This document shows, piece after piece, positions 49,018 through 58,589 of a stretch of DNA of 64,000 bases. This stretch comes from Prorocentrum cordatum (taxonomy: Eukaryota; Sar; Dinophyceae; Prorocentrales; Prorocentraceae). Position 1 is the stretch's first letter. Every line of letters begins with the position of its first letter. Both the position numbers and the translations under genes were made by a program. Below the pieces are notes generated by a model, which worked only from the letters and a program-made list of their open reading frames with translations, was not told the origin of the DNA and ran no database searches. The stretch spans positions 645,728 to 709,727 of the forward strand of contig CAUYUJ010003447.1 in NCBI GenBank assembly GCA_963575745.1, in the 5' to 3' direction.

Positions 49018-49238
49018 CTTGAAGGGCCTCTTGGTGGGCTCGCGGCCGCCCAAGAGGAAGAGCAAAGGGCACGGCCCTCGCTCCGCGTGGCGTGGGCGGG
49101 CGCCGAAGGTGCGCAGGGCGAGGAGGCGCACCGTCGGGCCGTCTGCGGCCTGGAGGCGCGCCTCGGCGGCGCGGAAGTCTGCGAGGGCGGCGGCGCCTCC
49201 GGTGCTGGCTCGAACTCTTTTGGGGATCCGCATCCTCG
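49018..49238 (+). CDS. candidate exon, Ala/Glu-rich
   Basis: The frame reads LEGPLGGLAAAQEEEQRARP, SLRVAWAGAEGAQGEEAHRR, AVCGLEARLGGAEVCEGGGA, ending near CCTCG|GTGGGC. GC3-rich. Start at CTGCCAG| or 10 bp upstream. The following intron would be only 43 nt if the acceptor is GTCTGCAG at 49281, so the joint is tentative though phases agree. Confidence 0.42.
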
Positions 49239-49288
49239 GTGGGCTTCCCCCTGTCCCACGGCCTGCGCCCGTGGTCTGCAGGGCGCAG

Positions 49289-49413
49289 GCTCTCGGAGGC
49301 ACGGTCGAGGAGGCCTCGGCGGAGGAGGTCGACGGCGGCATTCTGCGGGACCCAGAGGAGCGCGCAAGGATGGCGCGTCAGAGTCCCCTTGCGGTCGTCC
49401 TGATCGCGCAGAG
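49289..49413 (+). CDS. candidate exon before the direct-repeat intron
   Basis: ALGGTVEEASAEEVDGGILR, then DPEERARMARQSPLAVVLIA and Q, ending CAGAG|GTTTGG. Helical and balanced. The last 13 bases are repeated at the next acceptor. Confidence 0.52.
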
Positions 49414-49499
49414 GTTTGGTGCCCTCTTCTCCTCTTCGATGGATGGGCCAGGTCTTCTCTCTCTCTCTCTCTCTTTCTCGTCGCCCCGATCGCGCAGAG
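49414..49499 (+). other. 86-nt intron with 13-bp direct repeats at its borders
   Basis: GATCGCGCAGAGG occurs at 49402-49414 and 49488-49500. Between them lies GTTTGGTGCCC and a CTCTCTCTCTCTTTCTCG pyrimidine tract. Splicing CAGAG|GTTTGG to CAGAG|GCTCGC keeps the frame (Gln-Arg-Leu). Confidence 0.55.
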
Positions 49500-49573
49500 G
49501 CTCGCGGAGGGCGGCGTCTCCAACCCGAAGGCGATGGCCATCGTCGCGACGGTTCTCGCCGAGCGCATCGACG
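49500..49573 (+). CDS. candidate exon after the direct-repeat intron
   Basis: Reads LAEGGVSNPKAMAIVATVLA, then ERID, ending GACG|GTGAGG, a good donor. It continues the upstream frame exactly. The protein segment is helical and may be part of a small all-alpha domain. No family recognised. Confidence 0.55.
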
Positions 49574-50025
49574 GTGAGGTCGGCCGTGAGACCTCCAGCC
49601 TAAGCGCGTGGCGCTGCTCGCCGCTCGGTGCGGCCAAATGGGCCGTGCCAGGGGTTTTTTGGCTTCCATTTCCAGCTTTCAGCCTTCAGCCTTTTATCTA
49701 TACCACAAAATCTAGATTCCAGCTTTCAGCGTTCAACCAACAAAAAACGTCCAGCTGTTTTTCCCACAAAAATCTACCTTCCAGCTTTCAGCCTCTCTCA
49801 TCCCTATGTTCCCCCCTCCTCCGTCCCCTCCGCCTTCCCATCCCCGTCGTCCTCCTGCTTGCGCTCCCCAAAGAGCGCCGCCAGTCGCGGCCCCTGTAGG
49901 TTCAGAGGGATCGTGTGGTCGCGGAACCCCCGTGATTTCGGACCCCCCTCCCCTCTCCCTTCCATTTGCGCCGGAGAGGGTTTGGGGGAGACCCCCTTTG
50001 CGCCAGTTAGGGTGTTAAGGTTCGG
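49574..50025. other. intron or flank, no feature
   Basis: TTCCAGCTTTCAGCCTT-type words recur three times between 49660 and 49800. No coding segment. Confidence 0.35.
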
Positions 50026-50755
50026 ATTCGTAAGTTAGGGTTAGGGTTAGGGCGGCATGGTTAGAATTACAGTGAAAGTGTGTGTGTGTGTGGGTGGGTG
50101 GGGGGGGGGTAGGCTTACAGCGTTAGGGTTAGGATTCTGGAGGTAGGGTTAGGATCAGGGTGTTGGTGCTAGGCTGCTCGGATTTGGGTGTTTTGAGGTT
50201 AGGGTGTAAGGCTTCGGGTGTTAGGTTTAGGGTATTAGGGTATGGGGTGTTACGGTTATGCTGAGGGTGTTAGGGTTAGGGTGTTAGGGATAGGGTGGTA
50301 GGTTCAGAGTAGTGAGAGTAGAGAGTCAGGTTAAGGGTGGTGGAGTGCCAGGGTTAGGGCGGTAGGGTTAGGGGTCGGTTGTTAGGGCTAGGATGTAAGG
50401 TTAGGGTGATCGGTATAGGGCGCTGTGGGGTTAGGGTGTAAGGTTAGGGTGTTAAAGTTAGGGTGTTCTATGGGTAGGGTGTGAGCGTCAGGATGTTGGG
50501 TTAGGGTTACGGTGTTAGTGTTACGGTGTTGAGGGTCAGGGTAATGGTGTTAGTGTAATGGTATTGAGATTGGGGTGTTAGGATTAGGGTGTTATGGTTA
50601 GTGTGAGGGCGGTACAGGTACAGGTAGAGGTAGGGTGTCAGGAGCAGGGAAAGCATTAGGGTCATGGATTAGGTGGTAGGCTCATGTTAAGTTAGAGTTA
50701 AGGTTCGGGCGATTGGGTTTGGGGTAGGGTATTGGTGTCAAGACACCCTCCTAGA
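50026..50755. repeat. degenerate TTAGGG-like repeat, tract 1
   Basis: GTTAGGGTTAGGGTTAGGG at the start, then mostly TTAGGGTG, TAGGTTAGGGTG and similar variants over 700 bp. The units are too irregular and interrupted for an active telomere. Confidence 0.85.
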
Positions 50756-51538
50756 CAGCAAGCAGTCTAGCTCACTCCCGCCCGCCCTCCCAACACATAA
50801 GTATTACCCGAGCCACAACATGTTCAGCGCTCGTCTCTGGATGGGCAGATACTGGGAACCTAAACCGACCCCATGTGCGCGACGCTGGGTCCCTAGCGTG
50901 CCAGGCACGTCTGGTGCACCAGGTGCGCCACGTGCTCCACTTGCGCCAGGCGTGCAACATACTCCAGCCGCGCCAGGTGCGCCACGTTCGGGGTACGTCC
51001 GGATTGCGTCAGGTGTGCCTGCGCACGTGACAGCACACATCGGAAAACATGTCGGCCCCCACCATCCTTGTCGAAAGCTAATGTCCATCATTGTGTCTGG
51101 TTGGCCTGTGCATCGCAGGCCATAAGCCACCACCCCCGCTAGCCCTGTCAACAACCACTTCACAGTGATGGCGGGGTGGCTGCGCATGGTCCAGATTTAT
51201 CCGCGAAGTGTATGTTGTATGGTTTTTGATAAGGATGGTGGCCCTGCGCGCAGCAGACAATACGCTGACACCCTGCCGTCCCTGTCAAAGAACATACAAA
51301 GTGCCCGCGGACCTCACGGACATGATTCAAGACTTTGCCCAAAGGTGTGCTTTGTATTGTTTTCTGAATGGTTTGGGGTCGCGTCGGGTTGGTTGCGCAT
51401 GCCCCGCACGTGGAGGCAGAGTGCGGTTTGTATTGTGTGTTGACAGTGGTAGTGGGGGGTTGAGCATGGTGTCCTCATTGTTCCTGGTTGGTCGCTGGTC
51501 ACCTGGGGGAGGGTGTGCATGTTAATAGGGAACCTTGC
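50756..51538. other. insert between the telomere-like tracts
   Basis: Holds GTGCACCAGGTGCGCCACGTG-type units (50890-51000) and two diverged copies of a segment near GGTTGCGCATG (51177 and 51390). CACCCGCCCTCCCAACACATAA-like bases (50776-50800) resemble 58092-58120. No gene supported. Confidence 0.45.
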
Positions 51539-52390
51539 TTCAGGGTGGTAGGATTAGGGTGTTAGGGTAAGATGGCAGGTTTAGGAGCAGGGTGTTAGAG
51601 TTAGGATGTTTGGGTTATGGCGTTCGGATTCGAGTGTTAGGGTTAGGGTTAGGGCGTTAGGGTTAGGGTGAGCATGTTCGGATTAGGGTGTGAGAGTTAC
51701 GGTGTTCGGTTTAGGGTGTTAGGGTGAGTGTGTTAGGGTGATGGTGGTATGGTGTTAGGGTCAGGGCGGTAGGGTTAGGGGCAGCGTGGTAGTAGGGTTA
51801 GGGTGTTATTGATACGGTGTTCGGGTGTCAGGGCTAGCGTGTTATGATTAGGGTGCTAGGTTTGAGGTGTTAGGGTTCGTGCGTTAGGTTGCTAGGGTTA
51901 CGGTGCTAAGGGTGTTACAGTGAGCGGCTTGAATAAGGAACACTTGCTTTTCAAAAGGGGCTCGGTCGTTCCTTAGATGTTACATGAGTTATTTACAGTT
52001 CCTTATGAGTTATTTGTTATGTGTCATTCCTTATGCGTTATTCCTTGGGATCAAAGAGGGGCTTCGTTCCTTATTTATCGTTCCTTAGGTCAGGCCGATG
52101 ACTGTAGGGTCAGGTCGGTAGGGTAAGGGATAGGGTGGTAGTAGGATTAGTGTGTTAGGTCTACGGCGTTAGGGTTAGGGTGTAGGGTTTAGGGGGTCAG
52201 GCACGGGATGTTAGGATTCTAATGCCGGGGCTAGGGTGCTATGTGCACGGTGTTAACGTTTAGTTGTTAGGGTCATGGTATTAGGGTCAGGATGATAGGG
52301 TCAGAATAATCGGGTGTTCGTGGGGTTAGGGTGTCACGGCTAGGGTGTTAGGGTTAGGGTCTTGGGGTCAGGGTGGTGTGCTTAGGGTTC
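51539..52390. repeat. degenerate TTAGGG-like repeat, tract 2
   Basis: Same unit type as tract 1, with element C5 inserted at 51916-52106. Confidence 0.85.
51916..52106 (+). mobile_element. TIR element family C, copy C5, in telomere-like repeat
   Basis: TACAGTGAGCGGCTTGAATA and TTAGGTCAGGCCGATGACTG, then TA. Interior GGAACACTTGCTTTTCAAAA, GGGGCTTCGTTCCTTATTT. The region TTCCTTATGAGTTATTTG is internally duplicated. Confidence 0.8.
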
Positions 52391-52557
52391 CAGAGCCAAG
52401 GGGGGCGGCGCGGCTAAAGGGAGGGAGGGGGGTGGGGGCGGGGCAGGGGGAAGGGTTGGGTCCAAACACCTCCGGGGAGGAGTGATCGGGAAAGGGGTGG
52501 AGGGAGGGGGGCGGTCCCAGACCTTTCGGGGCATCCAGCGGCGCGCCCTCCCTGCAG

Positions 52558-52743
52558 GCGGAGGAGGCAGAGGGCGGGACCTGGGATGTGTTGTCCGCGG
52601 TTTCCTGGCTCTGGGGTGCCCCCCTCCCCGAGCCCCGGGACCGTCGAAGAGACGAGACGGGAAGAAGAGTCGTTGTCCCTCCTGAGGCCTTGCATGTCAG
52701 CATCGCCTGGCAGCCCCACCAGCCCCGCCCCTCCCGCAGATGA
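52558..52743 (+). CDS. candidate exon, Trp-rich segment
   Basis: CCTCCCTGCAG|G opens AEEAEGGTWDVLSAVSWLWG, then APLPEPRDRRRDETGRRVVV and PPEALHVSIAWQPHQPRPSR to TGA. The composition is convincingly protein-like. An alternative is a short exon ending GTCCGCG|GTTTCC (52602) with an intron to the acceptor at 52740. Confidence 0.45.
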   Translation, partial: AEEAEGGTWDVLSAVSWLWGAPLPEPRDRRRDETGRRVVVPPEALHVSIAWQPHQPRPSRR

Positions 52744-52795
52744 GGATAGGCCCCGCGGAGCGTGGAGGGAACGGCATGTATTGCAACCTCGGCCG
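52741..52795 (+). CDS. candidate alternative small exon
   Basis: CCCTCCCGCAG|ATG opens MRIGPAERGGNGMYCNLGR and ends CGGCCG|GTAAGTCAG, the strongest donor consensus in the window. It overlaps the stop of the longer reading at 52558-52743, so only one of the two models is right. Confidence 0.42.
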
Positions 52796-52799
52796 GTAA

Positions 52800-53516
52800 G
52801 TCAGTGGGGCCAAGGCCATGCCAGTGGGAATTGAGATCGGTTGAACGATACTCAGAAGGGACCCCCTGGGGTGGCCTAGGACGAGATTCCGCCATGGCTT
52901 TCTCTTCTCCCAGGTAATGCTCATTAGGGGGCCACCACCTATGGGGGGTCACCAGCCTGCATTTGAAATTCGAGAATTTCAGCTCGAGGAGGTGTTTTGC
53001 ACGATCTCCAGCATTTTAGGGGGCTCTGTGGCGGGGGATTCTCGGAGGTCCTGAGGGTCCCCATTGCCTTGAGGAGGCGGCGACTCCCGTTGTCCGGCGG
53101 ATCGAAGATGGGGCTTCAAAGGATTACCCATTGGTCGTTGAAAATAGGTACGTCTGGATTCCCAGAACCCAATCTACTGCAAGCGCTTTCCCACTTCAAG
53201 AATCGATCTGCTTTGCTGCGTTATATTACTCTCTGGGCAGGCCCGAACCCAGTCTAATTTTTCTGCCTGGTTCTTCCGACCGATGGGTCTTGGCGCGGGC
53301 ATCAATCCTCAGCGACGGCGCCTGTGTCGCAGGGGCGACGGCGTGGAACAGAAGGGTGGTTGGGGCGCACCGGGGGCCCCCAATCTGGCCAGCATGACAT
53401 CGGCGCCTGCCTGCACAAAGCCAGCCACGGGCATCTGCCGAAACGCTGGCGAGCGCGATTCCACACGGGGGTCTCCTTGTTCGATTCATGGCCGCTGCCC
53501 CCGCGCGCGTTCCCTG
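52800..53516. other. unassigned sequence
   Basis: Mixed composition. No repeat or supported exon. Confidence 0.3.
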
Positions 53517-53517
53517 T

Positions 53518-53776
53518 TCGGGTTGACCGAAAAGGGGGTCTAGCGACAAGAGGGTGGTGCAATAGATTCGGTGCAGTAGATTGGTTTGGGGCTGTAATAC
53601 ATCTGGGGCGCGCAATACATTCCGGGGCGCAGATTTATTGCCGGATTTTCGCGTGCAACGCATTATTCATCATAGAATGCAATACGATTCTCGTGCGCAA
53701 TACATTTGCGATACACTTGCCCGAATATCTGTTGCACCACCCCGTTTCAGCTGGACCCCCTTATGGGTAACCCAAA
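53518..53776 (+). mobile_element. TIR element family H, copy H2
   Basis: GGGTTGACCGAAAAGGGGGT, AGCGACAAGAGGGTGGTGCA at the left and TGTTGCACCACCCCGTTTCA, GGGTAACCC at the right. Interior CAATACATT words as in H1. Confidence 0.82.
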
Positions 53777-53792
53777 CTTGTGCTGAACAAGG

Positions 53793-54014
53793 AGACTGTT
53801 TTTTTTGGGTCCAGCGATAACCCGGGTTATCTGGCTTGCCCCCCCTCACCCCCGCCCCTCAGGATACGCTGACTTTGCCGGTTGTGCAGGTCCAGGGTGG
53901 AGGGGCGCGGGCATATGCAGGGCTGTCCACAGCCCGAAGGTTAGGTTATCGGCCGGCCCCCTCCTCCCCTCCTCCCCCCCCCGGATAACCCGGGTGAACG
54001 CCGATTCAAAAAAA
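53793..54014 (+). mobile_element. TIR-like element N
   Basis: GATAACCCGGGTTATCTGG at the left and GGATAACCCGGGTGAACG, then a poly-A run, at the right. The arms, including the poly-T/poly-A, are inverted. One copy. Confidence 0.6.
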
Positions 54015-54015
54015 A

Positions 54016-54142
54016 ATGCCTTCGAACCTGTGCTGGACCAGCTTGCTGGTGGGGGTGTTGTACAGAAGCCGTGCCCCCTCGGGGCTGCCTGCTTTGAGCC
54101 CGCCGGCCTGTGGCGATCCCCCCCTCGGCGCCGAGCCCGGCC
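54016..54142 (+). CDS. coding-like segment next to A20, strand ambiguous
   Basis: The plus frames include FEPVLDQLAGGGVVQKPCPL. The minus frame from the A20 border reads ARGPGSAPRGGSPQAGGLKA, then GSPEGARLLYNTPTSKLVQH. A20 has a C...C TSD, which would make GT-AG on the minus strand and join this to 54530-54670 in frame with an Ala-Arg duplication. Confidence 0.28.
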
Positions 54143-54150
54143 CCCGAGCC

Positions 54151-54529
54151 TTAACGAAGTCGGGCGTGTCCTGCTACAGGAGGGCTATTCAGAAATAGTC
54201 AAAACATAGTCTGGGCACGATGTCTTGATTACACACTGCTCGTATCTAGTTTTTTGAAAATTCCTTGATTTTTTTTGGGGCCAGGATCATCTCATTTCTA
54301 AGTGTTCTATCCTGGGCCTCATCCTGGCCGCTAGGGGGCCAGGAACACTTAGAAACGAGCACAATTTGAAATGAGCACGATTAGAAATGAACGACGTCTG
54401 TTCAAAAATAGTCCAAAAATAGTCTGGGCACGATGTTTACATTATTCTCCAGTATTTTTTGAAATATTGTTGGAACATGTTTCAATTTGTCGTCCAAGAA
54501 CCGCCTGTAGGGGGACACGCCCGACCTAA
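54151..54529. mobile_element. family A element A20, 379 bp, with internal palindrome and partial duplication
   Basis: Ends TTAACGAAGTCGGGCGTGTC and GGGGGACACGCCCGACCTAA. Exact TSD CCCGAGCC at 54143-54150 and 54530-54537. The segment from AATAGTC to TCTGGGCACGATG occurs twice (54196-54222 and 54410-54436), and between them lies a palindrome, ATTTCTAAGTGTTC / GAACACTTAGAAAC. Confidence 0.88.
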
Positions 54530-54537
54530 CCCGAGCC

Positions 54538-54632
54538 CGAAGGCGAAGGGCGCAGAGCACTGGGCCGACAAGAAGGCCATCGAGGCGGAGCGCGACCACG
54601 CCCTGCGGCAGGCGGAGATGGCGAAGAAGCAG
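54538..54632 (+). CDS. candidate helical exon after A20
   Basis: PKAKGAEHWADKKAIEAERD, then HALRQAEMAKKQ, ending AAGCAG|GCTGGG (GC donor, phase 0). A coiled-coil-like charge pattern. The frame also runs on to a TGA at 54648-54650. The A20 TSD pattern favours the opposite strand, a conflict left open. Confidence 0.4.
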
Positions 54633-54666
54633 GCTGGGAGGAAGGGTTGAAGAGGAAAAAACAACA

Positions 54667-54835
54667 TACACCCTAGGCGATGTTTAAGGAAACCCAAGTT
54701 TTCGGCCAGATTCTCGATGTTTCTTAACGTTTCAATGTGAATCCTAAGATCTGAATAGAAATCCTGGGTTTTTATTCAAGTTCTGAGACTATGAATTTCT
54801 TAACCCATGATTTCTTAAGCATTTCGCGGGGTGTA
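54667..54835 (+). mobile_element. TIR element family I, copy I2
   Basis: TACACCCTAGGCGATGTTTA and TAAGCATTTCGCGGGGTGTA. 169 bp, about 85% identical to I1. It lies in the putative intron 54633-55013. Confidence 0.9.
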
Positions 54836-55013
54836 AACATAAACTGTTGGCGCTCCGCGCGGATTTCTTGGATCCGCGTTGGGCCCCCCCGGCGGCGCCT
54901 CCGGCGCCGCCCCTGGCGCGCTCCGCGCGCCAGGGAGGGGAGTCTGGCGCGGACGCAAGAAATCCGCGCGGAGCGCAGAAAATGTATGTTTGTGTGGTTT
55001 TCTCTTCTTCTAA
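54836..55013 (+). mobile_element. hairpin family D, copy D5
   Basis: GCTCCGCGCGGATTTCTTGG and CAAGAAATCCGCGCGGAGCG are perfect long arms around GGCGGCGCCTCCGGCGCC. The right end finishes CTCTTCTTCTAAAG, used as an acceptor. Confidence 0.88.
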
Positions 55014-55177
55014 AGGGGGCATCGACGATCTCGCAATCGAGGTGCGAGGTTTTCGGACGTGTTCGTCTTCTCGCGGCGATTGTTGAACCTGGGGGTGCGT
55101 TCCAGCATCTGCGCCTCGCCGAGAGCGTTCTGGTGGTGTCCACATCATCCCAACGGGCCGCTGGAGAGGCGAGTTGA
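55014..55177 (+). CDS. candidate terminal exon after D5
   Basis: After CTTCTAAAG| the frame reads GASTISQSRCEVFGRVRLLA, AIVEPGGAFQHLRLAESVLV, VSTSSQRAAGEAS and TGA. Balanced, folded-looking composition. Phase 0 matches the donor at 54632, so the intron would consist of I2 plus D5. No family recognised. Confidence 0.48.
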
Positions 55178-55206
55178 GACTCGAAAAATATTGGGAAACG
55201 TTCGGG

Positions 55207-55380
55207 GGGGGATAGGCTCAGGGGGGATGCGTCGAACCCCCCATCGCCCATTCATCGTCGATAGGGGCATGACAGCCCATCCCGCCAAGGAACGTTCGAA
55301 TTTGCCATGGCGGGCCTAGTGCCGATCTATCGGCGACGTATCGTCGATTCCAGGTCGATGTTTTGCCTCCCTGAGCTGGC
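55207..55380 (+). repeat. dispersed element family E, copy E3
   Basis: GATAGGCTCAGGGGGGATGC, CCCCATCGCCCATTCATCG and CTATCGGCGACGTATCGTCG, then GGTCGATGTTTTGCCTCC. Confidence 0.75.
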
Positions 55381-55629
55381 CTACACGTTGGAGTGTGTAT
55401 ACTACACGTGGCATGTCTTTGTCGCATAGATATACATAGGTATACACGCATCTGTGCATGTGCATGTATGTGCAGATGTCTATCATACATGCGGGCCCTG
55501 GCATGTGCGTGCACTCCTGCTACAGTCGAACATCGTTGTTTGGGGGTGAGGCGGGGCGCACGGGCCCGCTCTTCCGGCTCGTCCACGCGTGCTCGTGCGA
55601 TGACAGAAGTGGGCAGGACCCATATACGT
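55381..55629. other. unassigned sequence
   Basis: TGCATGTGCATGTATGTGCA palindromic words near 55455-55475. No gene. Confidence 0.3.
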
Positions 55630-55790
55630 TTAAGTCGTGCGCACGTCCCTCTACAGGAGGAATCTCCAAACATAGTAAAGAAATAGTATGGGGACGATGT
55701 TTTAAGTATGTTTGAAACATGTTTGCATATGTTTGATTATGTTTTAGTTTTCATCGAAAATCTCTCTGTAGGAGGACATGCCCAGCTTAA
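55630..55790 (+). mobile_element. TIR element family A, copy A21
   Basis: Ends TTAAGTCGTGCGCACGTCCC and GGAGGACATGCCCAGCTTAA. TSD weak. Confidence 0.87.
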
Positions 55791-55798
55791 CTACACTC

Positions 55799-56365
55799 AA
55801 GCATACCACATCTTGGTTCCGCGGACGCGCCAGAGCCCATACAGCGAACCCAGCACGGTCTCAGGCTCAGCAAGCTGTCCTTCCGCGGGGCCCGTGCTGG
55901 TGCTCGCGATGGTGCGGAAGAAGTGGGGTGGGGTGCAGCAGAAAGTGGAATGACATGTAATGTGTTGGTCCCCACATGCTAAGTATGCTCCTGGTTTTCT
56001 TCCCACCTGCGTCGCACCCGCGTCTCACACCGTCCTCACACCTCCTGCTCCTCCTCCTCCTTCTCCTCCTCCTCCTCATCCTCCTCATGCTCCTCCTCCT
56101 CCTTCTCCTGGTCCTCCTCGTCCAGATACGCGCACACACCATACATACATACAAACATACCTACACTCTAGCAAGACACAGACGCGGACATAGTCACTCG
56201 CATGGCACATGAGATGCACGTCTTCATACAGCCGCGCACACACACACATCATTCATATACACACGACACACAGACGCAGACGCAGACGTTCACACACACA
56301 CGCACGGCACACGCATGAGGGAGCTAGTAACTTGCATGACGCAGGAAATGCACGTCCACATACAG
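55799..56365. other. unassigned, short CTC and ACAC runs
   Basis: CTC run 56040-56120, ACACACAC runs 56220-56310. No supported exon. Confidence 0.35.
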
Positions 56366-56980
56366 CCGCTGTTGCTGCTGATGATGCTGATGATGGTGGC
56401 GTTGGTGACGGTAAGGAGGATTAGGTTGATAATAATGATGTTGCTGATGATGATGACGATGATGTTGTTGATGATGATGATGATATTGGTGGTGATGGTG
56501 ATGATGGTGATGCTGGCGTCGCCGACGATGAGTTTGATGCTGGCGCTGATACCGATGCTGATGATGATGATAATTCTGATCACGACGACGATGAAACTAA
56601 TGTTGATGTTGAGGACTTTGAAGGTGGTGCTGATGTTGGTGATGATGGCGGTGGCGATGTTGGTGTTGGTGATGGTGAGGATGATGCTGATTGTGCTGAG
56701 GATGAGTCTGGTGGTTATGATGCTATCAGTGGAGACGATGATGATGCTGCTGATGTTGATGATTATGATAATGATGATGCTGTTGATGATGATGATTCTG
56801 ATGACGATGGCAATTATGCTGCTGATCATGATGAGGGCAGTGATGCAGATGCTGCTGATGATGATGAACATATGATGGTGGTGGTGATGATGATGCTGCT
56901 GCTGATGATGATTACGATGATGATGATGCTGATGATGATGATGCTGATGATGATGATGATGCTGATGCTGATGATGATGC

Positions 56981-57015
<35 letters not shown>

Positions 57016-57030
57016 GTCCCCCTCTTACTG
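56366..57030 (+). repeat. GAT/GATGCT triplet tract 1
   Basis: Imperfect GATGATGCTGAT repeats over 660 bp. Asp-rich, Met-rich and Ile/Ser-rich frames result on the two strands. Confidence 0.92.
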
Positions 57031-57275
57031 GAACGCGCGAAGTGCACAGAATTAGCGGGGACGGCCCAACTCGACCCTGCGGGCCCCCGAGGGTCCCTGG
57101 GCGGAACCTGGGCCACGACCGCCGCAGCAACCGTCAACTGGCCGCAGCGACCGCCAACTGGCACAAGCCAAGGTCTACCCTCCCCGACGAGCACCGCATT
57201 GGACGAGGGGCCGCGATCCCCTTCCTTACCAGAACGGGGGGCCCGGGGAGCCAGGCAAGCACGGTTGTGTCCACC
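57031..57275. other. unique sequence between GAT tracts
   Basis: CGCAGCGACCGCCAACTGG-type short duplication at 57120-57165. Open in one plus frame, no supported exon. Confidence 0.3.
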
Positions 57276-57326
57276 AGTCGTTGATGTTGATGATGGTGAT
57301 GATCATGAAGATGATATTGTTGATGG

Positions 57327-57368
<42 letters not shown>

Positions 57369-57371
57369 CGG

Positions 57372-57421
<50 letters not shown>

Positions 57422-57755
57422 CTGATGATGATGATGATGGTGGGGATGAAGTTGATGATGATGATCATGATCATGATCATGCTGATGATCATGATGACGA
57501 CCATGCTGATCATGATGTTGGTGATGATGACGACGGGGATGCTGATGAGGACGATGGCGATGATGATGATGATGATAACGATACTGATGCTGATGATACT
57601 TGTGTTTGTGATGATGGTGGTGCCAGTGGTGGTGATGATGGTAATGATGACCCATCAGGTTCATGATGACAAGTGTTTTGGTGGGGATGGTGATGCTGAT
57701 GATGAGTTGGATGATTGTGCTGATCATGATGCTGATGATGCTGATGATGATGATG
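57276..57755 (+). repeat. GAT triplet tract 2
   Basis: Nearly pure GATGAT at 57323-57440, imperfect to 57755. Confidence 0.94.
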
Positions 57756-57953
57756 GAGGTGGAGGAGGAAGAGGAGGAAGAGGAACAACAGACGGAGGAG
57801 AAGGAGGAAGACGAATGCGACACATCGCTGCAAGCGTTGCCCAGTAATCTATCTAGGATATCAGTGTCTACGAGGCGCGCGCGAACACTGGGAAGACGAC
57901 GGGGAGAAGGAGCAGCAGACACCGAGACTTCAAGCGAGGCCAAGTTTGATTAG
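57756..57953 (+). CDS. candidate terminal exon, acidic then basic
   Basis: The frame reads EVEEEEEEEEQQTEEKEEDE, then CDTSLQALPSNLSRISVSTR and a basic, then acidic tail (ADTETSSEAKFD) to TAG. The non-repetitive second half supports coding. If the GAT tract in the same gene is translated, it would add long Asp or Met runs depending on frame. Confidence 0.42.
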   Translation, partial: EVEEEEEEEEQQTEEKEEDECDTSLQALPSNLSRISVSTRRARTLGRRRGEGAADTETSSEAKFD

Positions 57954-58244
57954 TAGAGACGAGAGAGAGGGAGAACAGTAAGGACCTGAGAGGAGACAAG
58001 AGGAATTAAGACGCGAGTGGAGAAAGAGTTGGACTAGGAGTAGGACGTGGATCAAGCTAGCCAGCTCGAGCGAGTCAAGCATGGTATGCCCATTCCCACC
58101 CGCCCTCCCACAACATAAAAAACAGTGCTGGCGCAACTGGGTACCGAAAGCAGATCGGCAAGGTGGTTTGCCACAGCTGACGCAGCCGCAATGGCGGTTA
58201 CCGATGGGAAATTTCTGGCGCGTCTCAAAGACTGTTGGCATTTC
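57954..58244. other. unassigned sequence
   Basis: GAGAGAGGGAGAAC-like purine stretch. CCCACCCGCCCTCCCACAACATAA (in parts) resembles 50776-50800. No gene. Confidence 0.3.
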
Positions 58245-58525
58245 AGCACGAGCCGAGGAGGCCCCAGGAAGCTTCAGGAGGCCACAGGAGGCCTCCGGAG
58301 GCCCCAGGAGGCCCCAGGAGGTTGCAGAAAACCCCAGCGAACCTCCTGGGCCCATGAAGCCCCAGGAGGTTCCAGGAGGCTTCCGGAAGCCGTAGGAGGT
58401 GTCAGAAAACCCCCTCAGGAAACCCCAGGATGCTCCAGGAGGCCCCAGGAGGATCCACGAGGCCCTGGAGAAGCCCCAGGCAGCTCAGGATGTTCCAGGA
58501 GACACTGGGAGGTCCCAGGGGGCCT
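58245..58525 (+). repeat. GGCCCCAGGAGG minisatellite
   Basis: Units of 11-24 bp built on GAGGCCCCAGGAGGCC over 280 bp. Confidence 0.9.
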
Positions 58526-58589
58526 TAGGCGCTCGACGAATTCGCGGGCGAAAAATGTGCGCCGAGCCTTAGCAGGAACGCAACTTTCA

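Noticed and set aside
47177-49669. Minus-strand open frame of 830 codons
   Set aside because: It runs through GAG tracts (read as Leu/Ser/Pro/Arg runs) and over plus-strand exons with better composition. No domain, very Arg-rich: a chance frame in stop-poor DNA.
50026-50755. Functional telomere or contig end
   Set aside because: Units are irregular, interrupted and followed by 11 kb of ordinary sequence.
56315-57847. Met-, Asp- and Ile-rich frames
   Set aside because: All are readings of GAT triplet repeat. No non-repeat anchor except the segment after 57756.
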